Positions 1 through 10,463 of a stretch of DNA of 64,000 bases are shown one piece after another. The number at the start of each line of letters is the position of its first letter. The first letter of the stretch is position 1. The notes under the pieces are model-generated. The model was given only the letters and a program-made list of their open reading frames with translations. It ran no database searches and was not told the origin of the DNA. Source of the DNA: Mycobacterium sp. BK086 (lineage in GTDB: Bacteria; Actinomycetota; Actinomycetes; Mycobacteriales; Mycobacteriaceae); NCBI GenBank assembly GCA_004362315.1, contig SNWL01000003.1:1674001-1738000 (forward strand), read 5' to 3'. Made by a program: the position numbers and the translations under genes.

Positions 1-232
1 GGACCTCAAGGACGCGGCCAACGAAGGCAAAGACGTGGACGCCCTTCGCCTGGAGCTGCAGCAGACCTACGAGGACACGCTGGTGAACCCCTACATCGCC
101 GCCGAGCGGGGTTACGTCGACGCGGTCATCCCGCCGTCGCACACCCGTGGCTACATCTCGACCGCACTGCGGCTGCTCGAGCGCAAGATCGCTCAGGTGC
201 CGCCGAAGAAGCACGGGAACATTCCCCTCTGA
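1..232 (+). CDS. accD5: Propionyl-CoA/acyl-CoA carboxylase beta subunit, C-terminal fragment
   Basis: Only the last 76 codons are in the window; the gene starts upstream. This is the end of a carboxyltransferase beta subunit, which moves a carboxyl group from biotin to propionyl-CoA or related acyl-CoAs in the cytoplasm to make methylmalonyl-CoA and other extender units. The visible tail has the family signature [15 protein letters not shown] and ends in KKHGNIPL, as in mycobacterial AccD5. The epsilon subunit gene follows 18 bases later, and the matching biotinylated alpha subunit (accA3) lies at 3829, so the usual accD5-accE5 operon is present. The assignment to accD5 rather than another accD paralogue rests on this C-terminus and the neighbours. 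Confidence 0.93.
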   Translation, partial: DLKDAANEGKDVDALRLELQQTYEDTLVNPYIAAERGYVDAVIPPSHTRGYISTALRLLERKIAQVPPKKHGNIPL

Positions 233-250
233 CGAAAGGGGCTGGTGCCC

Positions 251-529
251 ATGAGCAAGCACGAGGACATCACCGAACTCAGCGATCCCCGGGACATCAC
301 GCTGGACAACCCGGAGCCGCTGGCGCCCGAGATCCGCATCGAGAAGGGCAACCCGAGCGACGTTGATATCGCCGCTCTGGTGACCGTTCTGGCCGCCGCC
401 AGTGGCGGCAACCCGGCGCCCGGTCCGCAGGAGCTCAACCTGTGGGGCCACCCTGTCGACAAGCTGCGCTACGGAATCTCCAGCTGGCAGCGAGTCACGC
501 TCTTGGAGCGCATGCACCTGCGGCGATGA
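251..529 (+). CDS. accE5: Acyl-CoA carboxylase epsilon subunit
   Basis: A protein of about 92 residues matching the small mycobacterial epsilon subunit, which binds and stimulates the AccA3-AccD5 complex. The C-terminal half ([12 protein letters not shown], then [12 protein letters not shown]) is the conserved region that docks on the beta subunit; the N-terminus is acidic and probably flexible. I chose ATG at 251 because GAAAGGGG at 234-241 sits at ribosome-binding distance; GTG at 245 is in frame but too close. The stop codon overlaps the maf start (ATGA at 526-529), so maf is probably translated from the same mRNA. Confidence 0.92.
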   Translation: MSKHEDITELSDPRDITLDNPEPLAPEIRIEKGNPSDVDIAALVTVLAAASGGNPAPGPQELNLWGHPVDKLRYGISSWQRVTLLERMHLRR

Positions 530-1167
530 CGCGGGTCGTTCTCGGCTCGGCGTCATCCGGCCGGCTGCGCATCCTGCGCAGCGCCGGTATCGATCCGGTT
601 GTCGTCGTCTCGGGTGTCGACGAGGACGCGATCGTCGACAACCTGGGATCCGATGCCGACCCCGGTGACGTCGTCAGCGCCCTGGCTCAGGCCAAGGCCG
701 ACGCGGTGCACCAGGTCCTCGACCGCGAGGTCGCAGCGGATTGCGTTGTGATCGGCTGCGATTCGATGCTCTATGTCGACGGGCAACTGTCCGGCAAGCC
801 GGGAACACCCGAACAGGCTGCGCGGCAATGGGACTCAATGGCGGGCCGGGACGGCCTGCTCTACACCGGACACAGCCTCATCAGGGTGCTGCACGGCGCC
901 GCCGTGCAGACGGTGTCCCAGGCGGCCGTCACCCGGGTGCGATTTGCCAACCCCACCCCCGCCGACCTGGCGGCCTATGTGGCCAGCCGTGAGCCGCTGC
1001 ACGTCGCGGGCGCCTTCACCCTCGACGGGCTCGGCGGCTGGTTCGTCGACGGCATCGACGGCGACCCGTCGAACGTGGTGGGTCTGGGGCTGTCGGTGAC
1101 CCGTCGGCTCTTAAGCGAGGTCGGGCTGTCCATCGGCGATCTGTGGGTGACCAATCCGGTTAGCTGA
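526..1167 (+). CDS. maf: Maf-family nucleotide pyrophosphatase
   Basis: 213 residues. Maf proteins hydrolyse non-canonical or excess nucleoside triphosphates (dTTP, UTP, m5UTP and similar) to monophosphate and pyrophosphate, a house-cleaning role in the cytoplasm. The diagnostic N-terminal motif is clear ([14 protein letters not shown], followed by a V-S-G-V-D-E-D stretch), as are the central [11 protein letters not shown] and [13 protein letters not shown]. The ATG at 526 overlaps the accE5 stop by four bases and starts directly at the Maf motif, so the longer in-frame start at 442 is rejected. Position after accE5 matches Rv3282 in M. tuberculosis. Confidence 0.92.
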   Translation: MTRVVLGSASSGRLRILRSAGIDPVVVVSGVDEDAIVDNLGSDADPGDVVSALAQAKADAVHQVLDREVAADCVVIGCDSMLYVDGQLSGKPGTPEQAARQWDSMAGRDGLLYTGHSLIRVLHGAAVQTVSQAAVTRVRFANPTPADLAAYVASREPLHVAGAFTLDGLGGWFVDGIDGDPSNVVGLGLSVTRRLLSEVGLSIGDLWVTNPVS

Positions 1168-1174
1168 TCAGCGG

Positions 1175-1180
1175 TAGGCT
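1175..1180 (+). promoter_or_regulatory. TAGGCT -10 box, leaderless sseA start
   Basis: TAGGCT fits the mycobacterial TANNNT -10 consensus and ends 7 bases before the GTG of sseA, so transcription should begin at or next to the start codon. No Shine-Dalgarno sequence is visible. The same hexamer occurs at the same distance before four other genes in this window. Confidence 0.55.
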
Positions 1181-1187
1181 CGTCGTC

Positions 1188-2084
1188 GTGCCGCTTCCCG
1201 CAGATCCCAGCCCCGCCCTCAAGGACTACGCCCATCCGGAGCGCCTGGTCACCGCCGACTGGCTGTCGGCACACCTGGGCACCCCCGGCCTGGCCATCGT
1301 GGAATCCGACGAAGACGTGTTGCTCTACGACATCGGCCACATCCCCGGCGCGGTCAAGGTCGACTGGCACACCGACCTCAACGATCCGCACGTGCGCGAC
1401 TACATCAACGGCGCGCAGTTCGCCGAGCTGATGAACCGCAAGGGCATCTCCCGCGACGACACCGTCGTGATCTACGGCGACAAGAGCAACTGGTGGGCCG
1501 CCTACGCGCTGTGGGTGTTCACGCTCTTCGGCCACCAGGATGTCCGGCTGCTCAACGGCGGACGGGATCTGTGGATCTCCGACGGCCGCGACACCACGCT
1601 CGACGTACCCACCAAGACCGGCTCCGGCTATCCCGTCGTCGAGCGCAACGATGCCGCCATCCGGGCGTTCAAGGACGATGTGCTTGGCTCGCTTGGCCAT
1701 TCGACGCTGATCGACGTCCGCTCGCCCCAGGAGTACACCGGCGAGCGCACTCACATGCCCGACTACCCGGAGGAAGGTGCGCTGCGCGGCGGCCACATCC
1801 CCAGCGCGGTATCGGTGCCGTGGGCCAAGGCCGCCGACGACAGCGGGCGGTTCCGCAACCGTGCGGAGCTCGAAGAGGTCTACTCGTTCGTCGAGCCCGG
1901 GGACGACATCATCGCCTACTGCCGGATCGGTGAGCGGTCCAGCCACACCTGGTTCGTGCTGACCTATCTGCTCGGCATCCCCGGGGTGCGCAATTACGAC
2001 GGTTCGTGGACGGAATGGGGCAACACCGTGCGGGTGCCGGTCGTCGCCGGAGCCGAACCGGGATCGGTACCCGGTTCCTCATGA
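1188..2084 (+). CDS. sseA: Thiosulfate sulfurtransferase (two-domain rhodanese)
   Basis: 298 residues with two rhodanese domains: an inactive N-terminal one (about 20-140) and a catalytic one (about 165-285). The enzyme transfers a sulfane sulfur from thiosulfate or a similar donor through a persulfide on the active-site cysteine, here in [13 protein letters not shown]. The sequence from MPLPADPSP onward closely follows SseA (Rv3283) of M. tuberculosis as I know it. The start is GTG and probably leaderless. The stop overlaps the next ATG (ATGA at 2081-2084), coupling it to a SufE-like protein that could accept its sulfur. Confidence 0.93.
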   Translation: MPLPADPSPALKDYAHPERLVTADWLSAHLGTPGLAIVESDEDVLLYDIGHIPGAVKVDWHTDLNDPHVRDYINGAQFAELMNRKGISRDDTVVIYGDKSNWWAAYALWVFTLFGHQDVRLLNGGRDLWISDGRDTTLDVPTKTGSGYPVVERNDAAIRAFKDDVLGSLGHSTLIDVRSPQEYTGERTHMPDYPEEGALRGGHIPSAVSVPWAKAADDSGRFRNRAELEEVYSFVEPGDDIIAYCRIGERSSHTWFVLTYLLGIPGVRNYDGSWTEWGNTVRVPVVAGAEPGSVPGSS

Positions 2085-2497
2085 GCATGCCCGCGCCGCT
2101 GGCTGAGGTCGTCTCCGACTTCGGCGACGTGCAGGGCCAGGACAAGCTCAAGCTGCTGCTCGAGTTCGCCGACGAGTTGCCCGCGCTGCCCGCCGACCTC
2201 GAAGAGGCGGCCATGGAACCGGTGCCGGAATGCCAGTCGCCGTTGTTCCTTCATGTCGACGCCTCCGACGCCGACCATGTGCGGCTGTTCTTCAGCGCGC
2301 CCGTCGAAGCGCCGACCACCCGCGGCTTCGCCTCGATTCTGGCCACCGGGCTCGACGGGCAGTCGAAAGCCGACATCCTGGCGGTGCCCGACGACTTCTA
2401 TTCGGAGCTCGGCCTGGCGGCGTTGATCAGCCCGCTGCGGCTGCGCGGCATGTCGGCGATGCTGGCCCGGATCAAGCGCCGTCTTGCCTCGCCGTAG
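2081..2497 (+). CDS. SufE-like sulfur acceptor protein
   Basis: 138 residues of the SufE/CsdE fold, corresponding to Rv3284. SufE proteins accept persulfide sulfur from a cysteine desulfurase or rhodanese on one cysteine and pass it to Fe-S assembly. That cysteine is visible in the diagnostic motif PECQSPLFL, and the rest ([18 protein letters not shown], then [13 protein letters not shown]) matches the family. ATG at 2081 overlaps the sseA stop; in-frame starts inside sseA are ignored. Coupling with a rhodanese suggests sulfur relay between the two products, which is an inference from context. Confidence 0.88.
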   Translation: MSMPAPLAEVVSDFGDVQGQDKLKLLLEFADELPALPADLEEAAMEPVPECQSPLFLHVDASDADHVRLFFSAPVEAPTTRGFASILATGLDGQSKADILAVPDDFYSELGLAALISPLRLRGMSAMLARIKRRLASP

Positions 2498-2522
2498 TAA
2501 CGCCAGTGGCCTCGATCGGCTG

Positions 2523-3707
2523 ATGGCGGGCACACGGTATGTGGGGTGCCTGGAGAACGTCGCCGTCCCGCCACGCGAGCAGGTGGCGGCCGCGCTGGAG
2601 ACCATCACCCGGTCCGGCCCGCACACCCGGCTCGGGCTGATTCCCGACGCGCGAGCGTGGCTGTGGAGCTGGAAAGCGGAGTCGGCGCCCACAATTCGCG
2701 AGCTGCCCGCCGAGGTCGCCGGTCGGGGAACCACCGCGGTGCTGGACTACATTCGCCGCCTTTCCGTCCCGCGCGGACCGGTCGACGTCTATCTCTCCGA
2801 ACGCCACATCGCCTTCGACATCGATCACGGCCTCGGCGATGCCCGTCTCTACGTCGATTGTGTGACAACGCTTTTCGACCTCATCGCGGGGGCCAGCTCG
2901 AGCTGGTTGCGGGATCGGGACACCTCGATCCCGGTCGTGCATGCGCTCACCAACACCTTCGCCGACCGCCACCGGCTGGCAAGCGCATGGACCGAAGCCC
3001 GCCAGCGCTCCGCCCCCGGCAGGCGCCGGCCCACCGCGGGTGCACCCACGGCAGAACCGCCCTCGGCCGCCGCAGAGGTGATCCACATCGACGCCGCCAC
3101 CGAACGCGAGGTGGACAGCTGGCGCGCGTCCGACGGCGCGGGCGTCAGCAGGGCGGTCACCTGGCTCGTCATCGTCCGCACCGCGCTGGCCCAGGCCGGC
3201 CTACCGCTGACCGACGCCCTGCGGCTCGTCGTCGACTGCCGCCGCTACCTGCGGCCCCGGGAGCGCGTCAATGCCAACTTCATCTCCGGGCTCAGCGTCC
3301 AGGCCGGCCTGGGGACGCCCGTCCGCGCCATCGACGCCGCCGTGAAGGCCCGGCTCGACGCGGCCCTGCCCCTGCTCGCGCTGACCTCGACGGCCGCCCG
3401 CAACCTCGCCGCCCCGCTCAGCGCGACCCGCGCGCAGCGGGCGCCTGCGGACACTCCCGTCGAGTTGGCCTACTCCGATGTCGGCAGGCTCTCGCCGTTC
3501 GAGAATCTGCCGTGGCTTCCCGACCGCCCCCGGTCGATCAACGCGGCCCTGCAGCCGTGGGCACCGGCAGACATCTCGGTGTTCAGCGGCACGATCGGCC
3601 GCGAACGCAGCATCACGCTGTCGTACCACGACGACGTGCACGACCGTCGTCTCCTGCAGGAAGCGGCCGAGGCCATCCGCACAGACCCGATCCGATTACT
3701 CCGATAG
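2523..3707 (+). CDS. Condensation-domain-fold acyltransferase-like protein
   Basis: 394 residues from ATG 2523; an in-frame TTG at 2484 would overlap the SufE gene by 14 bases and add 13 residues. The sequence looks like the chloramphenicol-acetyltransferase/condensation superfamily (WS/DGAT, alcohol acetyltransferase, Pap types). It has a first half with a DIDHGLGDARL stretch where the HHxxxDG catalytic motif is expected, a low-complexity Ala/Arg/Pro linker near residue 175, and a C-terminal half with LVVDCRRYLRP and a late FSGTIGRERSITLSYHDD strand. The catalytic motif is degenerate (a single His before the Gly-Asp), so activity is uncertain and the substrate unknown. It lies between sulfur genes and accA3. 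Confidence 0.6.
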   Translation: MAGTRYVGCLENVAVPPREQVAAALETITRSGPHTRLGLIPDARAWLWSWKAESAPTIRELPAEVAGRGTTAVLDYIRRLSVPRGPVDVYLSERHIAFDIDHGLGDARLYVDCVTTLFDLIAGASSSWLRDRDTSIPVVHALTNTFADRHRLASAWTEARQRSAPGRRRPTAGAPTAEPPSAAAEVIHIDAATEREVDSWRASDGAGVSRAVTWLVIVRTALAQAGLPLTDALRLVVDCRRYLRPRERVNANFISGLSVQAGLGTPVRAIDAAVKARLDAALPLLALTSTAARNLAAPLSATRAQRAPADTPVELAYSDVGRLSPFENLPWLPDRPRSINAALQPWAPADISVFSGTIGRERSITLSYHDDVHDRRLLQEAAEAIRTDPIRLLR

Positions 3708-3743
3708 AGACTGAACTTACTCATTAGTAGGGGTACCAGCTGG

Positions 3744-3771
3744 TTCGTGTCTAACGAGCGGCGCTTACACT
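3744..3771 (+). promoter_or_regulatory. Candidate accA3 promoter
   Basis: TTCGTG (3744-3749) and TACACT (3766-3771) are separated by 16 bp and match loose sigma-A-type -35 and TANNNT -10 elements upstream of accA3. The transcript would start near 3778 and carry a 50-base leader containing the palindrome at 3792-3803 and a strong AGGAGG at 3819-3824. Motif match by eye only. Confidence 0.35.
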
Positions 3772-3791
3772 GCCGTGCGAACCTATTTTTA

Positions 3792-6331
<2,540 letters not shown>

Positions 6332-6376
6332 GCGATCCAGCATGATGGATCCCAGCAGTGAACACCAGGAGGCCCC

Positions 6377-6703
6377 ATGGATCCCATCGAAATCAATGCT
6401 GGCGCTTGGTATTTGCGCGCACTGCGCGCCGACGAGCGCATTGACGACCGTCCCTCGCTCGCCGATCTGGGCGAGACCGATCCGGACTACGTGAGCAGGC
6501 GCACGGCGCAGTGGGCGGACGAATCCGGCTACTCGTGGGCGGTGTGCGAACCGACGACCGGCGAACTACTGGCCGAGGTCATCGTCGACCCAGCCAGCGC
6601 GACGTTGTCGACGCGGGCCCGGCCCGGTCACGAACACGTCGTAGAGGTGGCCGCCACGGCGGTGCGCCGCTTCGCCGCGGCGGCCCTCAACCTGACGGTG
6701 TAG
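6377..6703 (+). CDS. Small protein resembling the N-terminal part of a GNAT acetyltransferase
   Basis: 108 residues, with a strong AGGAGG at 6367-6372 five bases before ATG. The sequence YLRALRADERIDDRPSL, then YSWAVCEPTTGELLAEVIVD resembles the first strands of RimJ/RimL-type GNAT acetyltransferases. After that the similarity stops, where the acetyl-CoA-binding loop (Q/RxxGxG/A) should come; instead there is a short helix rich in Ala and Val. Either it is a truncated descendant or a small protein of independent type. Its end overlaps the opposing gene by 17 bases. Expressed, judging by the ribosome-binding site; function unknown. Confidence 0.6.
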   Translation: MDPIEINAGAWYLRALRADERIDDRPSLADLGETDPDYVSRRTAQWADESGYSWAVCEPTTGELLAEVIVDPASATLSTRARPGHEHVVEVAATAVRRFAAAALNLTV

Positions 6704-7244
6704 GCGTGTCGATGTCCATCCCGGTGGCCAGATCGGCGCAGTCGACCACCACCACATCGGGGCGGCCGGCCAGAAAGCGCCGCGCACCCTCGTCGCCGTG
6801 CAGTGTCCCGAGCAGTGCGGGCCAGTGCCGGTGGGCGACGACGACCGGGTGCCCGGGCCGTCCGTCGTAGGTGGCCCGGGCGATGCCGGACTGCGACGTT
6901 CGGGCCGCCTCGAGTACCCGCCCGACCACATCGGCGCCGATGTCGGGGGTGTCAACGGTGAGCACGACGGCGAATTCCGCGTCGGGCACCGACGTCAACC
7001 CGCTCCTTAAGGAGGCACCCATCCCCTGCCGCCACTCGTCAGCAAGCACCGCACGCGCGGGCGCCGGGACGTCAACGACGGCCGCACCGAGCACAACGAC
7101 CACGTCATCGCAGCCGCCTCCGGTCAATGCCTCCACTGCTGATCGCAGCCATAAACCTTGGGCAGCAAGAACTTTCGGCATTCCATAGCGGACGCCCGCG
7201 CCAGCGGCCAGTAGCACCCCGGCGATCTGACCGGACTTCGACAT
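6687..7244 (-). CDS. MobA/MocA-like nucleotidyltransferase
   Basis: 185 residues of the NTP-transferase family. The signature LLAAGAGVRYGMPKVLA (residues 11-27) is the nucleotide-binding loop with its catalytic Lys, and VLTVDTPDIGADVV carries the metal-binding Asp. Related enzymes attach CMP or GMP to molybdopterin, and the GRPGHPVVVAHRHWPAL stretch is typical of the MocA (cytidylyltransferase) branch. No molybdoenzyme lies in the window, so the cofactor role is inferred from family only. Divergent from the STAS gene across a 225-bp promoter region. Confidence 0.75.
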   Translation of the reverse strand: MSKSGQIAGVLLAAGAGVRYGMPKVLAAQGLWLRSAVEALTGGGCDDVVVVLGAAVVDVPAPARAVLADEWRQGMGASLRSGLTSVPDAEFAVVLTVDTPDIGADVVGRVLEAARTSQSGIARATYDGRPGHPVVVAHRHWPALLGTLHGDEGARRFLAGRPDVVVVDCADLATGMDIDTPTPSG

Positions 7245-7295
7245 ATCACCAGTGTGACGCGCCTACGCGCTCGACTCTGAGGATTATTAGAACCC

Positions 7296-7315
7296 GCCGC
7301 GACAGCTGTCGCGGC
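7296..7315. promoter_or_regulatory. 20-bp perfect palindrome in divergent promoter region
   Basis: The half-site GCCGCGACAG is followed directly by its exact reverse complement. An outer 8-bp inverted repeat (CTACGCGC at 7263-7270, GCGCGTAG at 7325-7332) encloses it. Both flanking genes are transcribed away, so a terminator makes little sense here, and a dimeric regulator site is more likely. Confidence 0.4.
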
Positions 7316-7440
7316 ACCCTAACGGCGCGTAGTGTTCAAAGCAGGTTGAGTTAACAGCCGCCCGGAACTACGTCAAAGACGTGTGAGGCGCGCGAGATCC
7401 CGCACTATACGGGCCTACCCACTCTGGCGTGATCCACAGT

Positions 7441-7452
7441 ACGAATATTCGT
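7441..7452. promoter_or_regulatory. 12-bp palindrome just upstream of the STAS gene
   Basis: ACGAATATTCGT is perfectly self-complementary, AT-rich against its surroundings, and ends 17 bases before the STAS start codon, overlapping where a -10 region or operator should be. Candidate regulator site. Confidence 0.35.
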
Positions 7453-7469
7453 TCACTGATGGAGTCACT

Positions 7470-7853
7470 ATGTCTGTCATCCATTTCACCGACCACTGGC
7501 CCGCCGACAACGTCGGGATCATCACCGTCGAGGGCGAACTCGATGCGTCCAACTCCGCCGCCTTCGCCGATCATGTCGACGAGTGCGCCACCGCAGGCGC
7601 ACACCTGGTTATCGATCTCAGCCCGCTGCGGTTCTTCGGGACCGCGGGGTTCTCGGCCCTGCACACCATCAACGTCCGATGCGCCAATAGCTCGGCACGA
7701 TGGGCGATGGTGACCGGCGAGGCCGTCTCGCGGCTGATGCGGGTCTGCGACCCCGACCACACGCTACCGGTGGCCGGCTCGGTCGCCGAGGCCGTCGAAT
7801 TCCTCGACGGGGAACCCCGCCAGCTACTCGAGCTGGTCGCGGAGCCGGGCTAG
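7470..7853 (+). CDS. STAS-domain protein, candidate anti-anti-sigma factor
   Basis: 127 residues forming one STAS domain, the fold of anti-sigma factor antagonists (SpoIIAA, RsbV; RsfA and RsfB in M. tuberculosis), which bind a sigma-factor-sequestering kinase and free the sigma factor. IITVEGELDASNSAAF is the first strand and helix. At the usual phosphorylation loop (DSSG in SpoIIAA) the sequence is FFGTAGF, with Thr58 at the phosphoserine position and the preceding Asp lost. ATG 7470 has TGGAG at 7460-7464; earlier in-frame codons lack the fold. The gene converges on sigF with a 30-base overlap, so it may act on the RsbW at 8612 (inferred). Confidence 0.8.
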   Translation: MSVIHFTDHWPADNVGIITVEGELDASNSAAFADHVDECATAGAHLVIDLSPLRFFGTAGFSALHTINVRCANSSARWAMVTGEAVSRLMRVCDPDHTLPVAGSVAEAVEFLDGEPRQLLELVAEPG

Positions 7854-8615
7854 CGACTTCGCGAGCAGGCGCGAGACGTGCATCTGTGAGATGCCGACGC
7901 GCTCGGCGATCTGGGTCTGGGTGAGCGACTCGAAGAACCGCAGCAGAAGCACCGTGCGCTCCCGCTCCGGCAATTGTTCAAGCAGCGGACGCAGCGCTTC
8001 GCGGTTCTCGATCTGGTCAAGGCTCAGGTCGACATCACCAAGGGTGTCGACGATCGCCGGCGCGTCCTCGTCGCTGCCGCTGCCGCCGCTGTCGATCGAC
8101 AGGGTGTTGTAAGAGCTGCCCGCGACGAGGCCCTCGACGACCTCTTCGCGCTCCATGCCGAGTTCCTCGGCGAGTTCGGAGGCGGTCGGCGCTCGGCCGA
8201 GCCGTTGGGACAGCTCTGAGGTCGCCGCGCCCAACCGCAGGTGCAGTTCCTTGAGCCGGCGCGGAACCTTGACCGACCAGCTGTTGTCGCGGAAGTGGCG
8301 CCGGACCTCGCCCATGATCGTCGGTACCGCGAAAGACACGAAATCCGATCCGGTTTCGACGTCGTAGCGGATCACAGCGTTGACCAGGCCGACGCGCGCA
8401 ACCTGCACCAGATCGTCGCGTGGTTCACCGCGTCCGTCGAAACGGCGAGCGATATGGTCGGCCAGCGGAAGGCACCGTTCCACGATGCCGTCGCGGAAAC
8501 GCTGGTGCTCTGCGGAGCCGGGGTCGAGTTTCGCCAACTCCCGGAACATGTCCGGGACGTCGGCGTACTCCGAGTTCGACCGTTTCCGCGAACTGTCGGT
8601 GGCTCGGGGAGTCAC
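7824..8615 (-). CDS. sigF: RNA polymerase sigma factor SigF
   Basis: 263 residues, group 3 sigma factor of the SigB/SigF stress and stationary-phase type. Region 2 includes DLVQVARVGLVNAVIRYD and FVSFAVPTIMGEVRRHFRD; region 3 includes RRLKELHLRLG; region 4 ends with the helix-turn-helix LTQTQIAERVGISQMHVSRL. No region 1.1. The GTG start overlaps the rsbW stop (GTGA, 8612-8615), coupling production of sigma factor and its inhibitor. Transcription should start at the SigF-type promoter at 9165-9192, giving autoregulation as known for mycobacterial sigF. Position downstream of accA3 matches Rv3286c. Confidence 0.95.
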   Translation of the reverse strand: MTPRATDSSRKRSNSEYADVPDMFRELAKLDPGSAEHQRFRDGIVERCLPLADHIARRFDGRGEPRDDLVQVARVGLVNAVIRYDVETGSDFVSFAVPTIMGEVRRHFRDNSWSVKVPRRLKELHLRLGAATSELSQRLGRAPTASELAEELGMEREEVVEGLVAGSSYNTLSIDSGGSGSDEDAPAIVDTLGDVDLSLDQIENREALRPLLEQLPERERTVLLLRFFESLTQTQIAERVGISQMHVSRLLAKSLARLRDQLE

Positions 8616-9049
8616 TGCCCGGAGCCCGCCCGCCTCGTGGTCAGAGTGATGCCGAAAACCTGCCCGTCGCTACCGGGCTCGTGACCGTTGTGGAACGTCT
8701 GCACATCGTCGGTCAGCGAGCTCAGCACGTGCCAGCTAAAGCTGCCGGGAGTGACAACGTCATAGGTGTCGCAGGTGGTGGAGGCCTCCACGACGACCAC
8801 GTCGTCGTGCGCATCGACTACCACCACCAGGGTCGCCTCGGGCGACGCGGAGCGGATCAGCCTGGTGCAGGCCTCGTCGACGGCCAGCCGCAAATCCGCG
8901 ACGGCGTCGAAATCCAGGTCTTCGAACGTGCCGACCGCGCCGACCACGGTGCGCAGCACAGCAAGGTTCTCCAACCTGGCAGCAACCCTCAACTCGACAG
9001 CACTGGCACCGCGTTGTGCCTCGCTGTCTCGGTTTTCGGCATCGTTCAT
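8612..9049 (-). CDS. rsbW: Anti-sigma-F factor RsbW (UsfX)
   Basis: 145 residues of the GHKL ATPase anti-sigma family; it holds SigF inactive until an antagonist displaces it. VELRVAARLENLAVLRTVVGA and FDAVADLRLAVDEACTRLI (the N-box region) closely match UsfX, and the C-terminal SWHVLSSLTDDVQTF to FGITLT completes the fold. ATG 9049 is preceded by GGGAGG; the longer in-frame start at 9097 has no ribosome-binding site and adds unlike residues. Forms a two-gene operon with sigF. Confidence 0.92.
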   Translation of the reverse strand: MNDAENRDSEAQRGASAVELRVAARLENLAVLRTVVGAVGTFEDLDFDAVADLRLAVDEACTRLIRSASPEATLVVVVDAHDDVVVVEASTTCDTYDVVTPGSFSWHVLSSLTDDVQTFHNGHEPGSDGQVFGITLTTRRAGSGQ

Positions 9050-9089
9050 GTGGCCTCCCGGCAATGTCGACCCGACACTACTCCAGGTG

Positions 9090-9152
9090 CTAGCCACGGT
9101 CGTCTGTGGACCGGGTCGGCGTGCGCAGCATCGCCCAGGAAGTTGTCGTCAT
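9090..9152 (-). CDS. Possible 20-residue leader ORF before rsbW
   Basis: An ATG-initiated frame of 20 codons with AAGGGG five bases upstream, placed directly after the SigF-type promoter and ending 41 bases before the rsbW start. With a transcript start near 9158, most of the purine-rich stretch would be lost and the ORF would be nearly leaderless. No similarity recognised; it could be chance. Listed because its position suits a translated leader of the rsbW-sigF mRNA. Confidence 0.25.
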   Translation of the reverse strand: MTTTSWAMLRTPTRSTDDRG

Positions 9153-9164
9153 GGTTGCCCCTTC

Positions 9165-9192
9165 ATACCCACCGATCGGCACAGGTCAAACC
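9165..9192 (-). promoter_or_regulatory. SigF-type promoter of rsbW-sigF
   Basis: Reading the minus strand, GGTTTG (complement of 9187-9192) and GGGTAT (complement of 9165-9170) are separated by 16 bp. This matches the mycobacterial SigF consensus GGTTT, 15-17 bp, GGGTA, and would make the operon autoregulated. Confidence 0.85.
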
Positions 9193-9219
9193 TGCCCTTC
9201 GCACATTGTGGTTCGGCTC

Positions 9220-10458
9220 TCAGGACTGGATCGTCGGCTGCCCCAAATCGGTGAGCGGCGACGCGTGATCGACGTGAGCGGTGATCAACCGCTCGTAGAT
9301 GTCACAAGTCTCGGCGGCGACTCGGTCCCAGGTGTAGCGGGCGCACACCCGGTCGCGTCCGGCCAACCCCAGGCTGCGCCGCAGGAACGAATCGCGCAGG
9401 ATGCCCGTCACTACGTCGGCGCACTCCCGGGGGCGCCGCGGCATCACCAGCCGGCCGGTCACGTCGTCGACCACAGTGTCTCGCATGCTGCCGACCGCGG
9501 AGGCCACCACCGGCACCCCGCAGGCCATCGCCTCGAGCGCGACCAAGCCGAAGGCGTCATACCACGGCGTACACGCCACGACGTCGGCCGAGCGGAGTAG
9601 CGCAGGCATATCGGCGTGGGCCACCGCACCGGCGAATACCAGCCGGTCGGCCACTCCCAGCTCGGCGGCCAACTTGCTCAGTCGCGTCGCCTCCGGGTCC
9701 GCGTGGATGTTGTCGCCGTCGGCGTCACCGACGATCACGTACTCGGCGTCGGGGATGTTGGGCAATGCCTGGATCATGGTGTCGAAACCGTTGTGCGGCA
9801 AGAGCTTTCCCACTGAGACGATGCGGTATCGGTCGCCCCTGTCGGCGACGGACCCTTCTGTGGAGAACGCATCGGTGTCCACCCCGCACGGAACCACCGA
9901 GATCCGCGATCGGGATCGGCCCAGCCGGATCAGTTCGAGGAGTTCGTCGGTGCACGTCGCCGCCACCCACGTGGCGCCCCCTGCCACCAGCCGCTCGAGC
10001 TTCAACCGGGCACCCACGTTCGCCGCAGGAACCTCGTCGTGGCGTTCCTCGACGGACCCCAGTGAGCGGAACGTCTGAACGGTCGGCACTCCCCTGGCAC
10101 GCGCGGCCAATTGAGTGACGAGCCCGGACATCCAGAACTGGGCGTGTGCCACTTCCGGTGGATCCTCATCCCAATGGACATCGAGGTATTCGGCGAACGC
10201 GCTCATGTGGTCGAGCAGGTCACCGCCGGAGACGTAGTCGGCGGGTCCGGCCGGAACTTCCACCACGGCATAGCCGTCGGGAGCGTCCACCCGCTCCGGA
10301 CGGCCCTGGCCGTCACGGCGCGTGTAGACGGTGAGGTCGTGTCCGCGGCGCGCGATCGCCGCGGACAGGCCGGCGACGTGAACATGTTGGCCGCCGATAT
10401 CGGCGCGCTCGTGGAGCGCGAGCGGACTCGCAAGAGCGGAAATCATAGCGATCTTCAT
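9220..10458 (-). CDS. GT4-family glycosyltransferase
   Basis: 412 residues of GT-B fold, family 4. N-terminal domain starts KIAMISALASPL and has a glycine-rich GGQHVHVAGLSAAIARRGH acceptor-side loop; the C-terminal domain has VGKLLPHNGFDTMIQAL, a diphosphate-nucleotide-binding region and YDAFGLVALEAMACGVPVV. These enzymes transfer a sugar from a nucleotide sugar, here most like the group making mycothiol-type or trehalose-type glycosides and cell-envelope glycans; acceptor not determinable. ATG 10458 starts directly at the first strand; the ORF extension to 10500 is not conserved-looking. A SigF-type promoter at 10538-10563 precedes it, so it probably belongs to the stress regulon. Confidence 0.85.
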   Translation of the reverse strand: MKIAMISALASPLALHERADIGGQHVHVAGLSAAIARRGHDLTVYTRRDGQGRPERVDAPDGYAVVEVPAGPADYVSGGDLLDHMSAFAEYLDVHWDEDPPEVAHAQFWMSGLVTQLAARARGVPTVQTFRSLGSVEERHDEVPAANVGARLKLERLVAGGATWVAATCTDELLELIRLGRSRSRISVVPCGVDTDAFSTEGSVADRGDRYRIVSVGKLLPHNGFDTMIQALPNIPDAEYVIVGDADGDNIHADPEATRLSKLAAELGVADRLVFAGAVAHADMPALLRSADVVACTPWYDAFGLVALEAMACGVPVVASAVGSMRDTVVDDVTGRLVMPRRPRECADVVTGILRDSFLRRSLGLAGRDRVCARYTWDRVAAETCDIYERLITAHVDHASPLTDLGQPTIQS

Positions 10459-10463
10459 CGTTT

